From Williamsia faeni (GTDB lineage Bacteria > Actinomycetota > Actinomycetes > Mycobacteriales > Mycobacteriaceae), in assembly GCA_003202005.1 (NCBI GenBank), contig QJJF01000002.1:186001-250000 (forward strand): DNA of 64,000 nt, written 5' to 3'. Both the position numbers and the translations under genes were made by a program. Below, piece by piece: positions 10,443-19,635 of the stretch; positions within the stretch are counted from its first letter, which is position 1, and each line of letters starts with the position of its first letter. Below the pieces are notes generated by a model, which was not told the DNA's origin, did no database searches, and saw only the letters and a list, made by a program, of their open reading frames with translations.

Positions 10443-11413
10443 GTAGTACCAAGGTTCCGTTCGACAAGGCATTGCGCTCCGTGGCCGAGGTTCTCTCCGT
10501 GGCCCCGGCGGTCACTGTGCTCTGTCATACCCGGCCCGATGCCGACACGATCGGCAGCGGGCTGGCGATCGCCGAAGCGCTGCGCCGGCTCGGCGCCGCG
10601 GTCGAGCTCAGTTTCGCCGGACCGACGGAGCTGCCGACGGCACTTGCCCAACTGCCCGGCGCAGATCTGATCTTGGACTCGAAAGACGTTGTCGGTCATC
10701 CGGTGGTGGTGGCGGTCGACTGCGCGAGTATCTACCGTCTCGAAGCCCTGTCCGCGTTGGTCGAATCGGCGACCCACTCGATCGTCATCGATCACCACAT
10801 CTCCAACGAGGGCTTCGGCACGATCAATTATGTTGACCCGCAAGCGGATTGCACCGCCGAGCTCGTTCTGTCGATCATCGACGAGCTCGGTGTGACCGTC
10901 GACCTCGACATGGCGACCTGCATCTACGCCGGCGTTGTCACCGACACCGGCTCGTTCAAGTGGGGTCGGCCGAAGTCGCACCTGATCGCGGCACGAATGC
11001 TCGATGCCGGTGTCGATGGCCGCCGCTGGACCCGGACACTGCTCGACACCCACAGATTTGCCTGGCTTGCCATGGTGTCGGCGGCGCTCGACTCCGCGGT
11101 GCTGATCGAGTCGGCGTTCGATGGTCGCGGGCTGGTGTACGCCATTGTCGACCACAACTCCGCAGCAGCATTGAGCTGGGAGGAGAGCGAGAGCGTGGTC
11201 GACATCGTTCGGACAACCGCCGAGGCCGAGGTGGCCGTGGTGTTCAAAGAGGGCTCTCCGGGCCAGTGGACGGTGTCGATGCGGGCCAAGTCGGAGGTCG
11301 ACCTGGTTCCGATCGCAGTGGCACATGGTGGCGGTGGCCATCAACTCGCGGCCGGCTTCGGTGCCTCCGGAACCGCTGCAGAGGTCGTCAGGCACTTCCT
11401 CGCTTCGGTGTGA
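10439..11413 (+). CDS. nrnA: DHH-family nanoRNase / pAp phosphatase NrnA
   Basis: Degrades 2-5 nt RNA fragments and dephosphorylates 3'-phosphoadenosine 5'-phosphate; the M. tuberculosis homologue Rv2837c also cleaves cyclic dinucleotides. The 324-residue protein has [12 protein letters not shown] (near 25), VVAVDCAS, the DHH motif in [11 protein letters not shown] (near 120), [10 protein letters not shown] and the DHHA1 motif [11 protein letters not shown] near the C-terminus, so all metal and substrate motifs look intact. The GTG start overlaps the rbfA stop, and its own stop overlaps the next gene. Confidence 0.93.
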   Translation: MSSTKVPFDKALRSVAEVLSVAPAVTVLCHTRPDADTIGSGLAIAEALRRLGAAVELSFAGPTELPTALAQLPGADLILDSKDVVGHPVVVAVDCASIYRLEALSALVESATHSIVIDHHISNEGFGTINYVDPQADCTAELVLSIIDELGVTVDLDMATCIYAGVVTDTGSFKWGRPKSHLIAARMLDAGVDGRRWTRTLLDTHRFAWLAMVSAALDSAVLIESAFDGRGLVYAIVDHNSAAALSWEESESVVDIVRTTAEAEVAVVFKEGSPGQWTVSMRAKSEVDLVPIAVAHGGGGHQLAAGFGASGTAAEVVRHFLASV

Positions 11414-12792
11414 GTTCCGAATCCGAGCAATCCCAGGGCGCGCTCGCGAGCCCGGAATTCAATCCGACGAACAATCGGATTCTCCGGCTCTCGCTGTCGG
11501 CGCTGGTTGTCTTGATCGCCGAGCCGCTGTATTTGATGCTCGACCTGGCCGTGGTCGGCCGCCTCGGTGGGACCGACCTCGCCGCGCTGGGTGTGGGCGT
11601 CCTGGTGCTGGGGGTCGTCAGCACTCAATTGACTTTTCTGTCCTACGGCACCACCGCGCGGGCCGCACAGAAGTTCGGTGCCGGTGATCGCGCCGGCGCC
11701 GTGTTCGAAGGTATGCAGGCCACCTGGATCGCTCTCGGGATCGGTACCGCGATTGTTGCTGTGGTCCAGCTCGGTGCCCCATGGATTCTGTCCGCGCTGA
11801 CCGGCGGGGGATCGGTGGCCGACGAGGCGACCAGCTGGCTTCGGATCGCGGTGTTCGGCGTCCCCCTCATCTTGCTGTCGATGGCCGGCAACGGCTGGAT
11901 GCGTGGAGTGCAGGACACCCGTCGGCCGATTGTGTATGTGGTTGCCGGACTCGGTGTTTCAGCTGTTCTGTGTCCAATGCTGGTACACGGATTGCTGGGT
12001 GCGCCGGAGATGGGACTGGAGGGCAGCGCGGTTGCGAATGTGGTCGGGCAGAGCATCGCCGGGATCTTGTTCGCGACCCGCGTGATCGCCGAATGCGCAC
12101 GCGAACATCTGCCGAGCCGGCGACCGGAATGGTCGGTCATGGTGGGGCAGTTGGTGTTGGGGCGAGACCTGATCATCCGGAGTCTGTCCTTTCAGATCTG
12201 CTTTCTGTCGGCGGCCGCCGTGGCAAGCCGTTTCGGGGTCGCGGCGGTGGCCTCTCATCAGCTGGTGCTCCAGTTGTGGAACTTCGTGGCGCTACTGCTC
12301 GATTCGTTCGCGATCGCGGCACAGGCGCTGGTCGGCGCAGCGCTCGGTGCGGGTGCGGTTCCGGCGGCGTGGCGGGTCACTCGCCGGGTGACGCAATGGT
12401 CGGTGGGGGTCTCGATCCTGCTCGCGGTGTTTTTTGCCCTGGGGAGTTCGCTGGTGCCGAGGATATTCACGTCGGACCCGGACGTACTCGACGCGGTGAG
12501 CACCCCGTGGTGGTTCTTTGTGGCGATATTGCCGATCGCCGGCGTGGTATTCGCCCTTGACGGCGTTCTCTTGGGCAGTGCGGACGCGGCATTTCTCCGA
12601 AATGCGACACTCGCGTGTGCACTGATCGGATTCTTTCCGTTGATCTGGTTGTCGCTGATCTTCGACTGGGGTTTGGCCGGAATCTGGTCAGGATTGGTCG
12701 TATTCATGGCACTTCGGCTGGTCACCGTGCTCTGGCGGGTCCGTGGCGGGCAATGGACAACGGTGGCGAAACGGCCTGACCCGCAGAGTTAA
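11410..12792 (+). CDS. dinF: MATE family efflux transporter (DinF-like)
   Basis: A 460-residue integral membrane protein with about 12 hydrophobic helices arranged as two halves, beginning after a short polar N-terminus with LSLSALVVLIAEPLYLMLDLAVVGRLGG, the typical MATE helix 1-2 region. MATE proteins export cationic drugs by Na+ or H+ antiport. GTG 11410 overlaps the nrnA stop (GTGA), matching the nrnA-dinF order of mycobacteria (Rv2837c-Rv2836c). It seems to be the last gene of the long rimP operon. The substrate is unknown, and no SOS box was noticed near it. Confidence 0.9.
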   Translation: MSSESEQSQGALASPEFNPTNNRILRLSLSALVVLIAEPLYLMLDLAVVGRLGGTDLAALGVGVLVLGVVSTQLTFLSYGTTARAAQKFGAGDRAGAVFEGMQATWIALGIGTAIVAVVQLGAPWILSALTGGGSVADEATSWLRIAVFGVPLILLSMAGNGWMRGVQDTRRPIVYVVAGLGVSAVLCPMLVHGLLGAPEMGLEGSAVANVVGQSIAGILFATRVIAECAREHLPSRRPEWSVMVGQLVLGRDLIIRSLSFQICFLSAAAVASRFGVAAVASHQLVLQLWNFVALLLDSFAIAAQALVGAALGAGAVPAAWRVTRRVTQWSVGVSILLAVFFALGSSLVPRIFTSDPDVLDAVSTPWWFFVAILPIAGVVFALDGVLLGSADAAFLRNATLACALIGFFPLIWLSLIFDWGLAGIWSGLVVFMALRLVTVLWRVRGGQWTTVAKRPDPQS

Positions 12793-12816
12793 CCTTCAAA
12801 CCGGGCAGTTGCGGCC

Positions 12817-12822
12817 TAGTAT
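12817..12822 (+). promoter_or_regulatory. -10 element of the LuxR-type regulator (leaderless)
   Basis: TAGTAT ends six bases before the GTG start at 12829, so transcription should begin at or near the start codon. A weak -35-like TTCAAA lies at 12795-12800. Confidence 0.55.
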
Positions 12823-12828
12823 TTACCC

Positions 12829-15426
12829 GTGGCTCGTACATGGCCGTTGATTGAACGCGAGCGGGAGTTCAAGACGATCCAGTCGGCTCTCGCGTCCGAG
12901 GCACCAGACCTCGGTGTTGTGCTCACGGGTGAACCCGGCGTGGGCAAGACCACTTTGGCGCGCTATGCCACCGGGACGATGGCCGGGCAGGTGCGCTGGG
13001 TGGCCGGTACCGAATCGGCGCGCAGCATCCCGCTGGGTGCTTTTGCACATCTTGTCGGGCCCTCGACGTCGACCGATCCCGTCACCTTCATGTCCGCCGC
13101 CCGGGCCGCGCTGCTGGCCGGTGGCGACACGGTCATCGGTGTCGACGACGCGCACCTCCTCGACGAGCTGTCGGCAACACTGCTGCACCAGCTGGCCATC
13201 GACCGGGCGGTCCGGATCATCGCGACCGTCCGCAGTGGTGAAGTGGTGCCCGATGCGGTGACCTCACTGTGGAAAGACCGGCACCTGGTGCGGCTGGTTC
13301 TCTCGCCGTTTTCGAAAGAGCAGAGCGTCGAGCTGATCGAATCGGTCCTGGGTGGTCGTCTCGAAGGTTTGAGTGCCGATGTCATTTGGGATGCTTCCGG
13401 GGGCAACGCGCTTTTTCTGCACCATCTCGTCGAAGGCGCCCTGGAATCGGGTGCGTTGCGGCAGGTCCGTGGTGTGTGGCAGTTGCGGGGCAGGGCCGCA
13501 GTCACTTCCGAGCTGGCCTCTTTGCTCGAAAGTCGCATCGACCACCTCGACGACGAGTCGCTGCACGTACTCAAACTGCTCACGTTCTGCGAGCCGTTGG
13601 ACATCGACGTGCTGTGCGAACTCGCGGGTGACACCGCGGTCGACGACGCCGAAACCCGTGGCCTGATCCGGGTGGCACGCGAAGGGTCCCGGTTCAACGT
13701 CCACTACACACATCCGCTGTTCGGCGATGTGATCCGCCGCCGACTGGGAATCGCGTCGTCACGGCGACTGCGGGGCCAGTTGGTGAAAGCTCTCGCGGGT
13801 CGGGACCTGGGAACCGCCGCCGAGCGCATCAAGCTGGCGGAGCTCTCCCTCGACAGCGACGAAAAAGTGGATGTCGAGCTGATGAGCCGGGCGGCCAACG
13901 ATGCGATCTCGCTGGCGAATATCCCACTGGGCGAACGATTCGCGCAGGCCGCGCTCGATGCGGGTGGTGGGTTGGCTGCGGCGAATCTCCTTGCCCGGGC
14001 GTTGCTTTGGCAAGGCAAGGCCGAGGCATCCGACAAAACACTCACAGCATTCGACCCCGCAGACATGGACCCGGTCCAGCTGGTGCAGTGGGGGTTGACC
14101 CGAATCAGCAACCTTTTGTGGACGATGGGTGAGAGCCGTCGCGCCGATGAGGTGCTGGCATTGGTCTCCGATCGAATCGATGATCCGGCACTGGAATTGG
14201 TCGTAGAGGGCCTCGCGTCGGCCTGTGCGTTGTTCGAAGGCCGCCTCACCGAGGCCCTCGAACGATCCCAGAAGGTACTCGACGCCCCACGGGCGTCGCC
14301 CTACGCGCTGGAGTGGGCGTGCTTCGGTGGCGGTCTGGCGCGGGCACTGGCTGGACGCGGCTCCGAGGTCGCCGATATCGCTGCGCGTGGACGGAAGGTC
14401 GAGACGAAGGTCGATGGCCTGCTCAAGTTCATGGGCGGGTACGGGGCCGTGATCGGGTTGACCCTGACCGGGCAGTTCGATGAAGGCGGCAGGGAAGCGG
14501 CCCGCAACCTACAGTTCAGGACCGCCGGCCAGTTTCTCGGCTGGGCGATCGCGAACATCGTGATGGGGAATGTGGATCTGGCCTGTGGACGCCTTCAGTC
14601 GGCTGTCGGACGCTGCGAGCAGTCGCTGGCGGCACTGGACACCACGTCTGCTGCGGCCTGGAGCTTTCCGGGCAGAATCATTTTGGCGCAGTCATATTCG
14701 GCATTGGGCCGTGACGCCGACGCGCTCCGCGTGCTGACCGAGGCCCGGCGCCGCGAAGGGCGATACGTTTCCGTGTTCGCCCCCCAACTGAAGATCACCG
14801 AGGCGTGGCTTGCGGCAGCGCAGGGGGTGACAGGGGAAGCGGTCTCCGTCGCTCAGGTAGCGGCCAGGGAGGCTTCGGCGGCTGGGCAGTTCGGTATCGA
14901 GGCCGAAGCGCTGCACGCCGCGGCCCGGTTCGGCGATGAGACGGCCGCGCCGCGGTTGGCCGAATTGGCAGGTGAAGTCGACGGGGTTCTGGTTGGTGCC
15001 TACGCCCGCCATGCCGCGGCGGTCGCAGCGGGTGATGGCGCGGCCTTGGACGCGAGTGCAGATGAGTTGGCGCAGATCGGTGCGCTGATCTCGGCTGCCG
15101 ACGCCGCCGCGCAGGCCGCCAACGTTCACGACGCGGCCGGCGACCGGGCAGCAATGGCATCGTCGGCGGCCATCGCGGGCCGGTTGTCGGCTGAATGTGG
15201 CGGCTTGCGGACCCCGGCCCTGGTCGCGGCCGCGCATCCATTGCCGCTGACGGCCCGGGAGCGGGAGATCGCCACCCTGGTGGCGGCAGGCCTGTCGAAC
15301 AAGGCGATCGCCGAACGGCTGACGGTGTCGGTGCGCACCGTCGAAGGCCACATCTATCGGGCCTGCACCAAGTTGGATCTTTCTGATCGGGCGGACCTGA
15401 CAACGTTGCTGAGAAACGAGAACTGA
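12829..15426 (+). CDS. STAND-type LuxR family transcriptional regulator
   Basis: An 865-residue regulator. The N-terminal AAA/STAND ATPase module has Walker A GEPGVGKTT (34-42) and Walker B VIGVDDAHLL (about 102-111). A long helical, TPR-like middle region (about 300-790) follows, then a C-terminal LuxR-type helix-turn-helix (LTAREREIATLVAAGLSNKAI and VSVRTVEGHIYRACTKL, about 805-860). Such proteins (MalT-like, LAL) bind ATP and an inducer, oligomerise and activate nearby genes. The start is GTG with a -10 box six bases upstream. The DUF2235 gene follows after 25 bp and is the likely partner. The inducer is unknown. This gene pair interrupts the mycobacterial order. Confidence 0.88.
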   Translation: MARTWPLIEREREFKTIQSALASEAPDLGVVLTGEPGVGKTTLARYATGTMAGQVRWVAGTESARSIPLGAFAHLVGPSTSTDPVTFMSAARAALLAGGDTVIGVDDAHLLDELSATLLHQLAIDRAVRIIATVRSGEVVPDAVTSLWKDRHLVRLVLSPFSKEQSVELIESVLGGRLEGLSADVIWDASGGNALFLHHLVEGALESGALRQVRGVWQLRGRAAVTSELASLLESRIDHLDDESLHVLKLLTFCEPLDIDVLCELAGDTAVDDAETRGLIRVAREGSRFNVHYTHPLFGDVIRRRLGIASSRRLRGQLVKALAGRDLGTAAERIKLAELSLDSDEKVDVELMSRAANDAISLANIPLGERFAQAALDAGGGLAAANLLARALLWQGKAEASDKTLTAFDPADMDPVQLVQWGLTRISNLLWTMGESRRADEVLALVSDRIDDPALELVVEGLASACALFEGRLTEALERSQKVLDAPRASPYALEWACFGGGLARALAGRGSEVADIAARGRKVETKVDGLLKFMGGYGAVIGLTLTGQFDEGGREAARNLQFRTAGQFLGWAIANIVMGNVDLACGRLQSAVGRCEQSLAALDTTSAAAWSFPGRIILAQSYSALGRDADALRVLTEARRREGRYVSVFAPQLKITEAWLAAAQGVTGEAVSVAQVAAREASAAGQFGIEAEALHAAARFGDETAAPRLAELAGEVDGVLVGAYARHAAAVAAGDGAALDASADELAQIGALISAADAAAQAANVHDAAGDRAAMASSAAIAGRLSAECGGLRTPALVAAAHPLPLTAREREIATLVAAGLSNKAIAERLTVSVRTVEGHIYRACTKLDLSDRADLTTLLRNEN

Positions 15427-15451
15427 CACAGGTTCTCCGGGAGGGTGGGCA

Positions 15452-16621
15452 GTGAAGAATCTGGTCGTGTGCTGCGACGGAACGTGGAAGAGCGCGGACG
15501 ACAAAGACGTCTCGAACATCGAAAAGATCGCGCGGGCGGTCGATCCGGCTCCGGCAGATCTTCCCATCCAGATCGTCTACTACGCGGCCGGAGTCGGTAC
15601 CGGCGCAACCAAATTCGAGAAACTCGCCGGTGGTGCTTTCGGGCTGGGACTCGACGCGGCGATCGTCGGGGCCTACCGGTTTCTGGCGTTGAACTACCAA
15701 GAAGGCGACCAGATCTACGTGTTCGGATTCAGTCGCGGTGCCTACACGGCGCGCAGCCTGGCGGGGATGATCAATGCGATCGGACTGCTCACGCCCGACG
15801 GGCTGGTGAAGAACAAACTGTCGAAAGCAATGCCGCTCTACCGTGGCCGACCGGCCGATGGCGAGGAGCCCACTCCCGAATGGTCCGAGGACGCGGCCGA
15901 CTTCCGGGCCGACTGCTACGACAAGCATGACGAATTCATCCGTTTCCTTGGTGTGTTCGACACCGTCGGAACCCTGGGCGTTCCAGGCGTGACACGCCGG
16001 AAGTACCAATTCCACAATGTGTCGCTGACACCGCAGGTGGCCACTGCCAGGCAAGCATTGGCGATTCACGAGCGTCGGCGGGCCTTTTCGCCGGCCCTCT
16101 GGACGGAGAACAAGAAGGCGACGTCCGACGTCAAACAGATCTGGTTCGACGGTGTGCACAGCGATGTCGGCGGGGGATACCCCGAGTCGGAGCTGGCGAA
16201 CCGGTCGTTGAAGTGGATGGTGGAAGAGGCTAGTGCCGAGGGACTGGCGTTCGTCGACAAGCGGATTGCCACCGAGCCCGAAGATGTGGTGTTGCATACG
16301 ACGCTGAAGGGTCCATATCGAGTGTTGAACGCGCTGAGTGCGGTGTCGGATTCGTTCACTCCGTCGAAGCGGTTCGGCTCGCGATTCAGGCGGGGCTGGC
16401 GGGTACTCGAACGCACCGCCGGGACGTACCAGGACGCCGATGTGTCCGTCGACCTTGCATCCGAGGTCTACACCCGATGGGTGCTCGAGAAAGGTGGTTC
16501 GCTCCCGGCCGCCGGTGTCAAACGCTGGATCAACGGCGTCGGCGGTCAACGCTTCGAGAGTGTCGCGAAAGCGCTACTGTCGCCGCCCGCGGCAGAGCCA
16601 GAACACGGGACAGCCGTGTAG
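15452..16621 (+). CDS. DUF2235 alpha/beta-hydrolase-like protein
   Basis: A 389-residue protein beginning KNLVVCCDGTWKSADD, typical of DUF2235. The nucleophile elbow GFSRGA (about 91-96) gives the candidate catalytic Ser; VHSDVGGGYPESELANRS (about 235-252) matches the conserved Asp/His segment of the family. DUF2235 domains occur in Tle1-type phospholipase effectors of type VI secretion, but no secretion genes are nearby and no signal peptide is seen, so a cytosolic esterase or lipase-like role is only a guess. GTG start with a GGGAGGG Shine-Dalgarno just upstream; probably cotranscribed with the STAND regulator. Confidence 0.82.
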   Translation: MKNLVVCCDGTWKSADDKDVSNIEKIARAVDPAPADLPIQIVYYAAGVGTGATKFEKLAGGAFGLGLDAAIVGAYRFLALNYQEGDQIYVFGFSRGAYTARSLAGMINAIGLLTPDGLVKNKLSKAMPLYRGRPADGEEPTPEWSEDAADFRADCYDKHDEFIRFLGVFDTVGTLGVPGVTRRKYQFHNVSLTPQVATARQALAIHERRRAFSPALWTENKKATSDVKQIWFDGVHSDVGGGYPESELANRSLKWMVEEASAEGLAFVDKRIATEPEDVVLHTTLKGPYRVLNALSAVSDSFTPSKRFGSRFRRGWRVLERTAGTYQDADVSVDLASEVYTRWVLEKGGSLPAAGVKRWINGVGGQRFESVAKALLSPPAAEPEHGTAV

Positions 16622-16682
16622 TCGACTACCCTCGCGTGTTGGGGCAAACCGCCTCGCAGAACGCACGCGCGAAGGGACATCC

Positions 16683-17672
16683 ATGGCGACATTGTGGGCG
16701 ATCAGTGACCTGCATGTCGCACATCGCGGCAACGAATCGGTGCTGGACAGGATCCAGCCGCAGAGTGAAGGTGACTGGCTCATCGTCGCCGGTGACGTCA
16801 GTGAGCGCACCGACGACCTCTCTGACACCCTGCGCCGCCTGAAGGCCAGATTCGAGACCGTGATCTGGGTCCCCGGCAACCATGAGCTATACACCACCGC
16901 CAAGGATCCGATGCAGATCTTCGGGGTGGCCCGGTACGACTACCTCGTCCAGATGTGCCGCGACCTCGGAGTGGTCACCCCCGAGGACATCTACCCGTTG
17001 TTCGATCCCCGCGATGGGTCGACGCCGGTTCGGGTGGTCCCGATGTTCCTGTTGTACGACTACACCTTTCGTCCCGCCGGAACCACCAACAAGCTGCAGG
17101 CACTGGCGGTCGCACGGGAGAACAACGTCGTCGCCACCGACGAGTTCCTGTTGTCGCCCGAGCCGTACCCCACACGTGACGCCTGGGGACGTGCGCGGAT
17201 CGAGCAAACCCGAAAGCGGTTGGACCAGCTCGATCGGGCCGAGCCGAAGGTACTCATCAACCACTGGCCGCTGCGCCGTGAACCCACCGATACGCTCATG
17301 TACCCGGAGTTCGCACTGTGGTGTGGCAGCGAACTGACCGCCGACTGGCACACCCGGTACAACGCGACGTGTTGCGTCTACGGACACCTGCACATCCCCC
17401 GGACCACCTGGTACGACGACGTCCGCTTCGAAGAGGTCTCGGTCGGCTATCCCCGGGAATGGAACCGGCGTGGTCTGCCCGAGCCGTTGCTCCGCAAGAT
17501 CGCGCCCGACGACGGTCTGCGGCCCGAGCACCTGCCCGACCACGGTGCCCGGTTCGAGCTGCCGCCCGACTACCGCGAGCGGGCCGCCGAGTTCGCCGAG
17601 AAGTTGGCGCGCAAGCGTGAAGATGTGAAGGCTCGCAGAGCCGAACGCGCACAGAATCGCGGGACACCATGA
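16683..17672 (+). CDS. pptH: Metallophosphoesterase, PptH-like (Rv2795c homologue)
   Basis: A 329-residue calcineurin-type phosphoesterase: SDLHVAH (residues 8-14), GDVSE (near 38), GNHE (near 65), and GHLH (near 234) supply the dinuclear metal ligands. In M. tuberculosis the gene at this position, Rv2795c, encodes PptH, which removes phosphopantetheine from acyl carrier proteins and so opposes PptT. The same gene order here, with pptH stop and pptT start overlapping in ATGA, supports that assignment. The C-terminus is a charged Lys/Arg-rich tail. A general metallophosphatase is the fallback. Confidence 0.85.
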   Translation: MATLWAISDLHVAHRGNESVLDRIQPQSEGDWLIVAGDVSERTDDLSDTLRRLKARFETVIWVPGNHELYTTAKDPMQIFGVARYDYLVQMCRDLGVVTPEDIYPLFDPRDGSTPVRVVPMFLLYDYTFRPAGTTNKLQALAVARENNVVATDEFLLSPEPYPTRDAWGRARIEQTRKRLDQLDRAEPKVLINHWPLRREPTDTLMYPEFALWCGSELTADWHTRYNATCCVYGHLHIPRTTWYDDVRFEEVSVGYPREWNRRGLPEPLLRKIAPDDGLRPEHLPDHGARFELPPDYRERAAEFAEKLARKREDVKARRAERAQNRGTP

Positions 17673-18325
17673 TCGAAAAGCTGTTGCCCTCCGGGGTTGC
17701 GGTGGCCGAATCGTTTGGTGAGATGCCCGATCATGCGCCGATGCCCGCCGAGGCCGGGTTGATCGCGCGAGCGGTTGAGAAGCGGCGCAAGGAATTTGTC
17801 ACCACGCGGAACTGTGCCCGAGAAGCCTTGGGCCAGTTGGGCATCGACCCGGTACCGATCATGCGCGGCGAAAAGGGTGAGCCGCTGTGGCCACGGCAGG
17901 TGGTCGGAAGCCTGACGCACTGTGACGGTTACCGGGCTGCCATCGCCGGGTATTCGATGCAGGTGCGCTCGCTCGGTATGGATGCCGAACCGCACGCACC
18001 GCTGCCGGACGGGGTCCTCGACGCGGTGAGTCTGGAGCCCGAACGGGAGGTCCTGGCGGTGCGAGACGATTCCGTGCACTGGGATCGACTCCTGTTCTGC
18101 GCCAAGGAGGCAACGTACAAGGCCTGGTTTCCGCTGACCAAGCGGTGGCTGGGATTCGAGGATGCACACATCACGTTCGAACAGACCGGATCGGGGACCA
18201 TGGGCACGTTTCGTAGTGAACTACTGGTCGATGGCGCCACCGTCGACGGTGGTGAACCGCTGCTCGGTTTCGACGGTCGGTGGCTTGTCGAGGATGGCCT
18301 GATCATCGCGGTGATCGCGCTATGA
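17669..18325 (+). CDS. pptT: 4'-phosphopantetheinyl transferase PptT
   Basis: Sfp/EntD-type transferase that moves phosphopantetheine from CoA to carrier domains of fatty acid, mycolate, polyketide and siderophore synthases. The 218-residue protein has VGSLTHCDGYRAA (near 82), the metal-binding SLGMDAEPH (about 102-110) and the C-terminal FCAKEATYKAWFP (about 143-155), all typical of the mycobacterial PptT group. It lies between pptH and truB with 4-nt overlaps at both ends, exactly as Rv2795c-pptT-truB. No promoter is apparent inside pptH. Confidence 0.94.
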   Translation: MIEKLLPSGVAVAESFGEMPDHAPMPAEAGLIARAVEKRRKEFVTTRNCAREALGQLGIDPVPIMRGEKGEPLWPRQVVGSLTHCDGYRAAIAGYSMQVRSLGMDAEPHAPLPDGVLDAVSLEPEREVLAVRDDSVHWDRLLFCAKEATYKAWFPLTKRWLGFEDAHITFEQTGSGTMGTFRSELLVDGATVDGGEPLLGFDGRWLVEDGLIIAVIAL

Positions 18326-19260
18326 GCAAGTTGAGTTCCGGCCTCGACGGCGCCGGCCTGCTGATCGTCGACAAAGCCCAGGGTATGACCAGCCACGATG
18401 TGGTGTCCGCCTGCCGGAAGCTGCTCAAGACCAGGAAGGTCGGGCACGCCGGCACCCTGGATCCGATGGCCACCGGTGTACTGGTGATCGGGGTCGAGCG
18501 GGCGACCAAGATGCTCGGTCTGCTGTCCCTGACCACCAAGGCCTACACGGCAACCATCCGCCTCGGCGCGGCAACCGACACCGATGACGCCGAAGGCGAG
18601 GTCATCTCGTCGGCCGATGCCGGGCACGTCGAACTCGACGCGATCGTGGAACAGGTCGCGGCACTGACCGGCGACATCAGCCAGATCCCGGCGCGGGTCA
18701 GTGCGATCAAGGTCGACGGTCGCAGGGCGCATGCACTCGCTCGTGACGGCGCCGAGTTCGAGTTGAAGGCGCGACCGGTCACGGTGTCCCGCTTCGAGGT
18801 CGGTGAGGTTCGGGTGGTGCCGCCCGCCGAGAACAACCCCGATGAGGTCACCTACACCGATGTCGACGTCGAGGTCGAATGCTCGGCCGGCACATACATC
18901 CGGTCGCTGGCCCGCGATCTCGGTGCCGCTCTGGGTGTCGGGGGACATCTGACGTCGTTGCGCCGCACCAGGGTCGGACCGTTCGGCCTCGACGTCGCGC
19001 GCACGTTAGAAGATGTGGCCGACGACCCGGGTGTCTCGTTCGACATCGATTCGGCTGCCCAATTCGCGTTCCCGCACCGCAACATCAGTGCGGACGAAGC
19101 CGAATCCATCAGCCAGGGCCGCTGGCTCGAACCGATCGGCTTGGAAGGCACCTACGCCGCCATCGATCCGGACGGTCACACCATCGCGCTGCTGCAGGAG
19201 AAGGGCCGCCGCGCGAGTTCGGTCATGGTGGTCAGGCCCGCGACCCTCCGAGGCCACTGA
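18322..19260 (+). CDS. truB: tRNA pseudouridine(55) synthase TruB
   Basis: Makes pseudouridine 55 in the T-loop of tRNAs. The 312-residue product has the catalytic block KVGHAGTLDPMATGVLVI with the essential Asp (about residue 50), SARVSAIKV-like substrate motifs (IPARVSAIKVDGRRAHALAR) and CSAGTYIRSLARDLG. ATG overlaps the pptT stop (ATGA). The gene ends against a non-coding inverted repeat array; mntR converges from the other side. Confidence 0.95.
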   Translation: MSKLSSGLDGAGLLIVDKAQGMTSHDVVSACRKLLKTRKVGHAGTLDPMATGVLVIGVERATKMLGLLSLTTKAYTATIRLGAATDTDDAEGEVISSADAGHVELDAIVEQVAALTGDISQIPARVSAIKVDGRRAHALARDGAEFELKARPVTVSRFEVGEVRVVPPAENNPDEVTYTDVDVEVECSAGTYIRSLARDLGAALGVGGHLTSLRRTRVGPFGLDVARTLEDVADDPGVSFDIDSAAQFAFPHRNISADEAESISQGRWLEPIGLEGTYAAIDPDGHTIALLQEKGRRASSVMVVRPATLRGH

Positions 19261-19635
19261 CCCACCCTCCGCCGAGCGTGCCGAACGGGCCGCCGACCGT
19301 GCCGAACAAGCCGTCGACCGTGCCGAAACTCCCAGGGCGCGAGCATCATTGGCACGGTCAACGGTATCTAGGGCACGCTCGGCGGCGGTGGCCGGAGGTC
19401 TCTTGTGCAGGTGTCGGCGATGTGCCGTTGACCGTGCCGAACGGACCGTCGACCGTGCCGAACGGACCGTTGACCGTGCCGAACAGGCCGTCGACCGTGC
19501 CGAAACTCCCAGGGCGCGAGCATCATTGGCACGGTCAACGGTGATTGGGGCACGCTCGGCGGTGATATCGGCACGCTCGACGGAGGTGGCGGCGGTGCGG
19601 GGTAGTGACGGCAGTGGTGCGGGTGGGGCGGAACG
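19261..19635. repeat. Non-coding array of 21-bp-spaced forward and reverse repeats
   Basis: The 375 bp between convergent truB and mntR hold two related modules. The forward motif (core GACCGTGCC or GAGCGTGCC) begins at 19274, 19295, 19316 and again at 19430, 19451, 19472, 19493. Its reverse complement (GGCACGGTC or GGCACGCTC) begins at 19351, 19372 and 19528, 19549, 19570. All neighbours of like orientation are exactly 21 bp apart, and in each module the last forward and first reverse motif begin 35 bp apart. A 55-bp segment, 19311-19365, recurs without change at 19488-19542. Module 1 has perfect 14-bp outer ends (19269-19282 and 19372-19385). All three forward frames are open through parts of it, but no ribosome site or family resemblance supports coding. 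Confidence 0.9.

Noticed and set aside
18879-19544. Repeat protein with VPNGPST or DRAEQAV heptads encoded by the 21-bp array
   Set aside because: 21 bp is a multiple of three, so all frames stay open and show peptide repeats. No start with ribosome site, no known domain, and the frames differ in the two modules.
19269-19583. CRISPR array
   Set aside because: Units are 21 bp head to tail with only about seven semi-variable bases, appear in both orientations, and there are no unique spacers or cas genes.
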